Position numbers and translations under genes: made by a program. The notes under the pieces were generated by a model, which was not told where the DNA came from, did not search any database, and saw only the letters and a list, made by a program, of their open reading frames with translations. DNA of 64,000 nucleotides from Przewalskia tangutica (Eukaryota > Streptophyta > Magnoliopsida > Solanales > Solanaceae), in contig CM056724.1 in assembly GCA_029844215.1 (NCBI GenBank), positions 31,410,446 to 31,474,445 on the forward strand, in the 5' to 3' direction. This document shows positions 10,842-18,603 of this stretch, piece after piece; positions within the stretch are counted from its first letter, which is position 1, and each line of letters begins with the position of its first letter.

Positions 10842-12307
10842 AGGAATATCCTCATCAACGTGGTCACTAACTTGGTAACTATTATTGAACTTGTTCGACA
10901 ATATGACAATGGACCACTTCTTATCAACTGAATCACTCACATAAAACACCCGCTTAGCTTGCGCTGCCATAATAAATGAATCGTCTTTGTACCCAACCTT
11001 CTTTAAATCAACCCTTATGAATTCAAAATTTTCAACATGAACCCCGTCAGGAATGCTAACCCAACTACAATCAAACACCGGAACTCGAAATCCGACATAA
11101 TCGATTTCCCACATATTGATGATTTGTCCAAAGTATGTCGTATTCGTCTGATTTAGTGCGGTGGCATTAAGAGAAACCCCATTATTCTGCATATTACTCC
11201 TTGCATCATGTTCTCTAGTATAGAATGTGTATCCATTGATGAGATAACATTTGTAAGAGTACACATACTCATCAGGTCCTCTTGACAAAAACTTGAGCCT
11301 CTCCGATACTGGGTCAGTTTTCTCTAAGATCTTTTTATGAATATGATCCTTAAATCAATCAATGAAGGTAGAATTGTGCTCTACTTCAATCCAAATGTCT
11401 TTCATTGAGGCGAATCAATTGGGTGTCTTAACATTCCATCATTAATTCTTTCATCATGATGTCATGTCAAGAATTTAGCATCTTCTGCGCTACTATACAA
11501 CCTTCTAAATCTAGGAATTATAGAAAAGTACCACATAACTTTGGCCGGGGATTTGTTTTTCTTATACCGCTTCATACCTCTTTTGGGACATTCATTCAAT
11601 TCTGCGTACTCTCCCATAAATAAAATACAATCATCCGGACAAGTATGGATCTTCTTATGTGTTAACACGATAGAGTTGAGCAATTGTTTAGCATCATAGG
11701 TTTTATGAGAGAGCACAGTCCCATCTGGAAATAGATCATTTACAACTTTCAATAGCTCTGTGAAGAGCACATCAGAAACTTGATGACTAGATTTTAAGCT
11801 GTACAAAATTAACACAGCTGACAATTTTGAAGCCTTAGTACAACCCGGCCACAATGGTAACCCAACATCTCCCCTTAAGTCATCACACATATCAGGATGA
11901 TCCCGCAACTTTTCATTGACAACACTTCAAGAATTCTTCACAGGACTGGATTTATCATTACCATCTCCCATATTACTTGTGTTCATTATATTTGTAAACT
12001 CAAATTGGGAGCCGGATTGACTAAATGAACTATGTTTACGTTTTCCACTTGAACTACCTTTGTCTTTGCTCTCATCGTGATATGTCCAAACCTTATATGT
12101 TATGTCAAAACCGTGACACATTAAATGCTCATGCAACTTCATTTGACCACTAACCTCCTTTACATTCAGACATTTTCGACACAAACATTTAATGTATAAT
12201 GAATTTTTAGCATTCTTGGTTGCATGAGCACAAAACTCTTCCACCCATTTCTTATACTCTTCAGATAATCGATCCGCATTTACCCAGTCTCGATTCATCA
12301 AGAACAA
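10842..12307 (-). pseudogene. CACTA transposase remnant (TNP2-like), core deleted
   Basis: Three blocks run on the minus strand. 12307-11927 is a transposase-associated domain (NRDWVNADRLSEEYKKWVEE, then a CLCRKCLN Cys pattern and HLMCHGFDITYKVW). 11908-11462 is the N-terminal part of a TNP2-type transposase (CPDDCILFMGEYAELNECPK, VMWYFSIIPRFRRLYSS). 11400-10842 is a DUF4216-type C-terminal region (VSERLKFLSRGPDEYVYSYK, INGYTFYTREHD). Intact proteins carry the catalytic TNP2 core and a DUF4218 region between the last two blocks; here text passes from HHDERINDGMLRHPID at about 11450 almost straight to the C-terminal part. Stops and a frameshift at about 11915 add to the damage. The solo LTR interrupts its 3' side. 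Confidence 0.82.
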
Positions 12308-12905
12308 TACTATAAAAATCAGATAAAAAAATAATGAATTTAAAGCATATTTGAAGTCTTTAAGGCTTGACTTCCCTCACATAGTACATATATAAGAATC
12401 TTAAACATATGAAGTCTTGAAGGCACGACTTTCCCTCACGTAAAGCATAATAAAGATAAATTAACTTCGAATGTACAATAATACCTTCCGAATGCAATCC
12501 AAGCAATTTGTCTTTCAAATTTTTGAAAATATACAAAAAAATCGAGAAGATCTCATTCATTAATAATTAATAAAATAAGATACAAAATTCAGAAATCATC
12601 AAATATTCAATCATGATCTGAAATTGAGGCTAAATGGGTTTCGTTCTTCACAATTATCAATATACACTTCAATCATAAACTCAAAATTGAGGCTAAATAT
12701 AATGAATGAAAAGTATTGTTTCTCAAACAAATATACACTTCAAACCCTTGAAAACTCTATTGAACACAAAGATTGAAACATACCTTGACGCTCAAACTTT
12801 CTTCAATTCACTAACTCAACTCTTGCAAACTAAATTGGTATTACACTTGGGGTTAATAATGCACAAAGTAGGAGAATACCAAAACGGCAAGAAGAATTAT
12901 GCTTA
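12308..12905. other. 5' flank of CACTA transposase, no gene
   Basis: This contains two more copies of the GAAGTC...GACTTC unit (12350-12440) and then unassigned AT-rich DNA, probably leader or promoter of the element. A short plus-strand frame at 12706-12906 has no motif. Confidence 0.4.
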
Positions 12906-13019
12906 GATGGAATTGATATTGGCGGCAATTTCATTTTTGGCGGAGAAGTTTAATTTAGGACTTCGACGATATGGAATGAATCGGGATCGATTACTGCGTT
13001 TTTGTATTTCTTTAAATCT

Positions 13020-13175
13020 TACATATCGCTTCATTTAAATAGCGCTTCCAAAAGTGCTATTTAAGTGAGAATATTAATATTTTTATATGGATAAAATAAT
13101 TAGATAACACAAATTCTAATAGCGCTTTAAAAAACACTATGCAAGGAGTAACTTGCATAGCGCTTCGATTAAAAT
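13020..13175. repeat. CACTA A right subterminal repeats
   Basis: Units such as AATAGCGCTTCCAAAAGTGCTA and CTTGCATAGCGCTTCG resemble the left array at 7989-8225. No terminal CTGTAGTAGTG follows. Confidence 0.6.
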
Positions 13176-13190
13176 TTACGCAAAGAGCAT

Positions 13191-13453
13191 AGATCGAGTA
13201 ACTTGATGAGCCAGTTAGGTTATATTTGAATATGTTAAAATAGGTTGAAACAATAAACGTGCATTTTATCCCATCATAATTTATTATAAATATTTAAAAC
13301 TTGGTAATGATAATAACAATTCCTCGTAAACTCTTCCTGATTCTATGATGAAACTCTGCGACAAGTTCTATAAAGTGTTGGATCTCTCCGCATGATTTGT
13401 TTGAGTTCATCATTTTAGTAATCTCTCCGCAGAATCTGTCATAATTTGTCTAA
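13191..13453. other. Unassigned intergenic stretch
   Basis: AT-rich, no open frame. It includes a repeated ATCTCTCCGCA motif near 13382 and 13421, of unknown meaning. Confidence 0.35.
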
Positions 13454-13757
13454 TGTTTACATTAAGAATGAATATTGGACCTAACTCAACCCCAAAAGCT
13501 AGCTTGCAGGGTGAAGATTGTTCACTCTTAACACTTCTCCGCATGTTCAGACCTTGTTAACTGAAGCGTAGACAATATAATTTGAGGGCCCAACTTCAGT
13601 GAACAAATAATTTGGAATGAGTCTAGCTCTGATACCATGTAAATAATGAATCTTGGGCCTAACTCAACCCCAAAAGCTAATTTGTATGGTAAAGATTATC
13701 CAAGTCCATATAAGGAGTCCATGTTCTTATTTCATTATCGATGTGAGACTCTTAACA
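13454..13757 (-). mobile_element. TRIM copy C, minus strand
   Basis: Third copy of the TRIM. The 5' LTR is 13638-13757, again 120 bp, starting TGTTAAGAGTCTCACATCG on the minus strand. The primer site TGGTATCAGAGC starts right below 13638. The 3' LTR begins at 13533 and is shortened by an internal deletion to roughly 80 bases, ending near 13454. The three copies share the core sequence that ends in GGGCCC. Confidence 0.82.
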
Positions 13758-14280
13758 GTTTATATGGATCAACTATGTGAAATTAATTTGGCCAAACAAT
13801 AGATCATAACCTGATTCATTCAATTTCGATTTTATTTTATTTTTTTGTAAATTGTTTAATTAACAAATTTTATTTATCATTCATTATATCAAACCCAAAC
13901 GTAACATATTTCACAATAATTTAATGGACTCAATATTTGTGAACCACCCAAAATATAAAAATTAAAATCACTAAATTATGAGATAAAAAGATGTCGCACA
14001 TCATCAAAGTAAGAATTGTACGGCACATGATAATTTTTTTTTATATTATTGAACTATTGGCAAAAATTAATTACGGAGGCTAGTTAAAATATACAAAATT
14101 CATATATTGATTATGAATATTATATGTATATTTATATTTAATATACAAGACATATACATACTGACTATTTTGTAAATTAGATTAATAAAAGGAATTGAAT
14201 TGTAATTATTTCTTTATTTAGTTTATCAAAGATATTAATAACATTTTGAAATCTAATTTTGACTATTAACGTTTTATGTT
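13758..14280. other. AT-rich intergenic DNA
   Basis: Very AT-rich with no open frames or terminal repeats that I can support. Confidence 0.4.
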
Positions 14281-14417
14281 CTTCCTCCGTTCTAATTTAT
14301 ATGATGAAGTTTGACTGTGCATAGAGTTTAAAAAATAAAGAAAGACTTTTGAATCTTGTGATTTAACAAGTCAAAGATACTTGTGTGATAATAAATCATC
14401 TTGTTAATCGTAATAGG
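14281..14417. mobile_element. Truncated Stowaway-type MITE
   Basis: Starts CTTCCTCCGTTCTAATTTAT and continues with the usual GTTTGAC...GCATAGAGTTTAA body, but runs into the next MITE at 14420 without its right end. Confidence 0.55.
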
Positions 14418-14419
14418 TA

Positions 14420-14645
14420 CTCCCTCCGTCCCAATTTTAAGTGTCTTATTTTTTTTTTAATTTATCCCAAAAAGAGCGACTATTTTTAAATTTAGTAAGT
14501 TTTTCAATTTCATACAAGTTTAAGACCACAAGATTTAAAATATATCACATCTTTCATTTAATATCACAAAATTCAAAAAGTCACTATTTGTTTCTTAAAT
14601 TTCGTGTCAAGTCAAATCAATATACTTAAATTGGGACGGAAGGAG
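14420..14645. mobile_element. Stowaway (Tc1/mariner) MITE
   Basis: Left end CTCCCTCCGTCCCAATTTTA and right end TTAAATTGGGACGGAAGGAG are inverted repeats. TA precedes the left end; the right side has CA, so the TA duplication is slightly decayed. About 226 bp, non-coding. Confidence 0.85.
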
Positions 14646-14894
14646 CAAAAATTAAAATTAAATAAAAAAATATATCATTTTTTGAGACCGATTAAAAAGT
14701 AAAATGTGTCATACAAAATCTGGAAAAAAAATTACTTTAACACTTTTTATATTCATTAAAGATTAAACCGGAACAGCCATAATCACTCATTCTATCAAAG
14801 ATATTCCTCATCTCGTGAGTAACTTGAGCAAAAATAATAGAAAAGAAATCAGTCTAAAAGAGACCCTTTATTTGTCCTTTACAATAAGTAGATC

Positions 14895-15041
14895 CTACCC
14901 AAAGGGGTTTGGTCTAGTGATAATTACGGGGAGATTACGAGTTTGATTGTAAAGAATTTTTTGGAGAAAACTTTCCGTAAATAATGACCCGGCTCAAACT
15001 AATAGCCCACTCGCTATCATTTTTGTAACCAAAATAATAAT
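14895..15041 (+). mobile_element. tRNA-derived SINE with 12-bp target duplication
   Basis: A 147-bp element flanked by AATAAGTAGATC at 14883-14894 and 15042-15053. It carries an A-box-like TGGTCTAGTGA near 14908 and a B-box-like GAGTTTGATTG about 30 bases later, the layout of a tRNA-derived Pol III promoter. The tail is an A/T-rich run (AACCAAAATAATAA). It lies about 0.8 kb from the 3' end of the ELO gene. Confidence 0.82.
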
Positions 15042-15053
15042 AATAAGTAGATC

Positions 15054-15821
15054 GTCAACAAAATCCAGCAAGCTACACTAAAGTAACAATGTACAAAGTC
15101 ATACCCCATGCATGTTATTAATCATATTTAAGAGGGCCAATAAAAAAGAACTAGCAAATAGACCAAGTCAGGTCTTTTTTTTTTTTCATGATTCATCAGT
15201 ATAATGTTCATCACTTCCGTTATTGGCTGCTGATTCAAACGTTACCACTTTGCATATACCATACGTTATGATCCGCAAAATAATTAACTCTATTGATGAA
15301 ACTCATTTTAATCATCACCTTGTACTAATTGAAAGCAAGTGCAACATCATCAAACATATCTACGTGTCCACTTAGCTTTTTCGTATTTTAATTTAAATAA
15401 ATGTCTACTTACATAATCTAAGAGAAAATTAATTTTTTTTTTTCAAATTTTATTTTATTTAGATAAGCGAGATTTTATGTAGGAGTAAGGTATGCGTATA
15501 TATTTTCCTCTCCGGCATGACCACCAACTAGATTGTCGTCATTCGGGTGTCTGAATAAAACTTTATTGAAAAATTGAAGCGATATTGATGTATTCAACCT
15601 ACCTTTTATTTGCTTTAAAACTTCAAATCATTGCAATTTTTCCATGGGCAACAAAGGAAAACTCATCTACTGATAAAACCATGCTTTAAAGCAACTATTT
15701 ACTTCTAATAACAACATCAATTAATATATAAACAGATAAATCCTTATTCTTAACACAATTTTTTACAGTTCGATTTACAAAATTCCATATATATTAATAA
15801 TAAAAAAAAAGAACACAGACC
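15054..15821. other. 3' flank of the ELO gene
   Basis: Non-coding. It holds a weak remnant of the RTE tail on the plus strand near 15475-15520 (GTAGGAGTAAGGTATGCGTA). The 60 or so bases next to the ELO stop codon are the likely 3' UTR of that gene. Confidence 0.45.
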
Positions 15822-16697
15822 TCAAATATCCTTGTCTTTGACAGAGCCCAAAGTAGTTGCAGCTTGTTCAACAATTTTTCTCTTCTCTAAATACAACTTG
15901 ACATAGAAATTAAGAAATAAAAAGAGAATAGCACTATTGAGTACTGAATTTAGTACCCAAGCACCAATTCCGTTACATCCACCTCGTAAAAAGTGCAACA
16001 AAAGTACCCCGACATGACACACGACGTTACAGCCTAGTAACACAATTTGGCAGTGATTCACAAAGTGAAAGCAATTGCTCGGTAATCCAACAGCAGTCCA
16101 AAATCTGTAACCGTATACGACAGAGTATATAAATGTCGTTAGAATTATCGCAACAACTTGAAATGATTGCGAAAATTCAAGCCACATAAACGACATGAAT
16201 ATGAGGATTGAGTGGTTGAAGAGTTGGAAGAAGCCAAGTTTACGACGGCGTATTACAGTGAAGAAAGTGCGAAATGTGTGAAGGAAACGGGATAGGTAGA
16301 AAATGTATGACCAAAAGAATACCCGACCCGAAGGTCGGGTACCTAATGGGAAACATAAAAGCCATTGGAACGGCGTCGTTTTGTAGCGACGCCAGAACCA
16401 ACGTGTATCACGGATCTCTGCGGCGGTGGAGAAGAGGATTCCGGCGAAGATTGTGAAGGAGATTAAGGCCATGAAAAGGGAGTGAACTGCGGGGATTGGA
16501 CCGAGAGGAAGCGGACGACGGTGGCGGAAGAGGATGAGGAGAAGGAGGTGGAGGAGAATTGATAAGATTATGTATGCGACTATGGAGGTGATGAGGAAGA
16601 TCCACGTGTTGCCCCATGATTGGCTATGAGTCCATCGAAAACCGACAATTGATGGATGTTCGGAAAGATAATAACGTAAGGTTTGAAATTGAATCAT
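15822..16697 (-). CDS. ELO-family fatty-acid elongase-like membrane protein (GNS1/SUR4)
   Basis: A 291-residue single-exon protein and the only intact host gene in the window. ELO proteins are ER membrane condensing enzymes of very-long-chain fatty acid or sphingolipid acyl chain elongation. About seven hydrophobic segments lie near residues 33-57, 68-92, 123-147, 155-175, 181-200, 211-237 and 245-266. Family text includes GTRPSGRVFFWSYIFYLSRF (119-138), WLEFSQS (172-178), YSVVYGYRFWTA (191-202) and GGCNGIGAWVLNSVLN (239-254). The N-terminus (LRYYLSEHPSIVGFRW) and full family length support this start. The canonical boxes are altered: KxxExxDT reads RFLHTFRT (137-144) and HxxHH reads QLFNH (158-162), keeping one His. 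I believe the plant HOS3-type branch shares this, so catalysis is uncertain. No Lys-based ER retrieval signal is visible at the C-terminus. Confidence 0.93.
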   Translation of the reverse strand: MIQFQTLRYYLSEHPSIVGFRWTHSQSWGNTWIFLITSIVAYIILSILLHLLLLILFRHRRPLPLGPIPAVHSLFMALISFTIFAGILFSTAAEIRDTRWFWRRYKTTPFQWLLCFPLGTRPSGRVFFWSYIFYLSRFLHTFRTFFTVIRRRKLGFFQLFNHSILIFMSFMWLEFSQSFQVVAIILTTFIYSVVYGYRFWTAVGLPSNCFHFVNHCQIVLLGCNVVCHVGVLLLHFLRGGCNGIGAWVLNSVLNSAILFLFLNFYVKLYLEKRKIVEQAATTLGSVKDKDI

Positions 16698-17070
16698 CGT
16701 TGTTTTCCAGGCAGATGAGAGAAAATTGAAGATCCAAAAAAATATCTTCTCTGCCCGAACCGTTGCCGGTGCCGGAGCTTACGCCGGCGAAATCAGTACT
16801 TTTCCTCTCTTTCTTTTTTTATTGCTTTTTGTTTTGTTACTCTTTAGTCTTTACTATATGGTTGAATTGAAATGAGGATTAAATGTGATATTGACGAGGG
16901 GAAAATAGGGTCAAAATTGGGAATATTCTGCACCTCTGCTGCTATACCAAACTCCCCTTATTTATATGAACCAGGGATACCATGTATACCTTCAAAACTA
17001 ATAAGGACAAAAAATAAGAATGAAAAGGAGGGAATAGTGAGTTCTATCGGAAACAATCTCTCCATCTATT
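16698..17070 (-). promoter_or_regulatory. 5' UTR and promoter region of the ELO gene
   Basis: Upstream of the ELO start on the minus strand lies a purine/pyrimidine-rich leader (AAAGAAAGAGAGGAAAAG near 16800-16820). A possible TATA-like CCATATAGTAAAG lies near 16848-16860. The SINE inserted at 17088 sets the far edge. No further motif is supported. Confidence 0.35.
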
Positions 17071-17087
17071 AAGATAGAAATAATGTC

Positions 17088-17321
17088 ATCCGGCCCTGCA
17101 GGCAGGTTGGTGCTTGAAGCGAAGGAGTATCTTCGATGGGTGGTGTGGGAGGAGCAGTGTGAGTTCAAAACCCTGAGGTAACGTCGGCCTGCGCCGCACC
17201 TTGGGGCGCATCGCACACCTTGCCAAGTGTGGTTTAAGCGGTGGCGTGGTTTCTGATTTGCGTCGGTCAGAGGTTTACCATGCGCTCGAAAGAAGCGGCT
17301 GCATGTTCGCCGTCGACAAAA
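17088..17321 (+). mobile_element. SINE with 17-bp target duplication, near the ELO promoter
   Basis: The 234-bp body is flanked by identical AAGATAGAAATAATGTC at 17071-17087 and 17322-17338. It has a B-box-like GAGTTCAAAACCC near 17160 and ends in a short A run. Its 3' half (CCTTGCCAAGTGTGGTTTAA, GTTTACCATGCGCTCGAAAG) recurs on the minus strand at 18030-18130. The perfect duplication suggests a fairly recent insertion about 390 bp upstream of the ELO start. Confidence 0.88.
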
Positions 17322-17338
17322 AAGATAGAAATAATGTC

Positions 17339-17714
17339 GGTGTACAATCTACCTTTTCAGACCTCATACTGTGAAATTTTATTGGGTATGTTGTAAAAAC
17401 AAATTAGTTGGATGTTAGACATGAGGAAATGGAAAACCATTTATATTTGGAATCGAATCGTGGACATTTAAACTAAATAATTTATTATTCAGTAAAATGC
17501 CAAAATATCTCTTAAGATATTGAAAATAACTCACAAATGCTCTCTGACTCTCTCTTAATCTTTTGATCTAAAAGTACGCTTAATATTTTTTAGACTTACA
17601 TATACCCCTAAAACTAATAGACAATATATGATAATTTAAGAATCTAAAATAGCTATGTGAAATTTTCTAAGTTTGCCATGTGTATAAATCAGCATTAAAA
17701 ATTAAAATCAACTA
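17339..17714. other. Unassigned intergenic stretch
   Basis: AT-rich, with no coding or repeat structure that I can support. Confidence 0.35.
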
Positions 17715-17932
17715 CTTCCCCGTCTTAAAAAAAATTTGTCTATAGTTTAACTTGATATGAAATTTAAGAAATAAATAAACTTTTGAAATGTGTGATTCGA
17801 AACAAACGCTAGATATTTATATAATTATAAATCATATCATAAAGTTAAAATTATTTATAAATATAAAAATATATTAATTTTTTGGAATAAATTAATAAAA
17901 AAAGTGATCAAATCTTTTTAGGACGGGGAGAG
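17715..17932. mobile_element. Stowaway-type MITE
   Basis: Ends CTTCCCCGTCTTAAAAAAAA and TTTTTAGGACGGGGAGAG are inverted repeats, with TA on both sides (17713-17714 and 17933-17934). About 218 bp, non-coding. Confidence 0.8.
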
Positions 17933-18015
17933 TATTAATTTAAGAATCTAACCCGCATGACCTATTGACATTGTTTTCAGAATTTTAAATCCATGATTCT
18001 GTTTAATTTTACCTT

Positions 18016-18150
18016 TTTTTTTTTTTTTACGAAGGAACCCGCAGCCGCTACTCTTTCGAGTGCGCACAGGGTAAACCTCGGGCTGACGCAATAGCCTACA
18101 AACCACGTCAGCCGATTAACCACACTTGACAAGCCATGTGTGACAGACTC
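18016..18150 (-). mobile_element. SINE fragment, same family as 17088
   Basis: On the plus strand a T run (reversed poly-A tail) at 18016-18028 is followed by CCGCAGCCGCTACTCTTTCG and GGGTAAACCTCGG. This is the reverse complement of the 3' half of the SINE at 17088-17321 with moderate divergence. The 5' half is missing. Confidence 0.72.
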
Positions 18151-18202
18151 AAAAAAATAAAAAGATTCAAACTATCATCTTATCTTGCCATTTGATGAGA
18201 AA

Positions 18203-18298
18203 TTCCCATGGACATTGTATTAGAGTGAAAATTAGTGTTTTCTGTAATAATATACATAGTTGTTCATTCTTACGAAACTTTTTCACTCAGATATTGTC
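18203..18298. repeat. Left member of a ~90-bp direct repeat flanking copia B
   Basis: The segment with TTAGAGTGAAAATTAGTG, AATATACATAGTTGTTCATT and TTTTTCACTCAGATATTGT matches 23571-23665 with small indels. It touches the copia B LTR directly and is much longer than a copia target duplication. Confidence 0.65.
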
Positions 18299-18603
18299 TA
18301 GAAAGAAATAATTCCTTAATTATTCTTATTGATTAAAGATGTTAAGTTATAATAGGAATTTTTTTCTTATTCTACATCTAAATCCCTATTCTATTTGAAG
18401 ACTAATAATACAATTATGATAAAACTACAAGACTAACTAATATACAAGAGTAATATACAATATATACCATAATTAACTAATCTACACGGGCTAATGGGCT
18501 GCTGCCGAGATGGCCCATTTGTTGGATTGTAACCCGTGACTTTGTATATTAAATATGCATTCTATATACATGTATATTGTGTATATATTATGTATATTTA
18601 ACA
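18299..18603 (-). repeat. Copia B 3' LTR
   Basis: The minus strand starts TGTTAAATATACATAATA at 18603 and ends near 18299, where the terminal CA appears as TA. It matches 23271-23570 closely, including AACTAATCTACACGGGCTAA. Confidence 0.85.

Larger units (their letters stand above)
7989..13190 (-). mobile_element. CACTA (En/Spm) element A, decayed
   Basis: The left terminus is CACTACTACAGAAAAGCG at 7989, preceded by GCA, a possible 3-bp target duplication. Subterminal arrays of palindromic GCATAGCGCTTTTAAGCGCTAT-like units lie at 8005-8225 and 13020-13175. The interior encodes minus-strand transposase pieces (10842-12307). The right terminus (expected CTGTAGTAGTG) is not found, and the interrupted TRIM LTR does not resume, so the right end is deleted and 13190 is approximate. 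A solo LTR splits it at 9464-10841. Confidence 0.8.

Noticed and set aside
15470..15525. Possible second LINE insertion
   Set aside because: Only about 45 bases resemble the RTE tail; too short and diverged to call an element.
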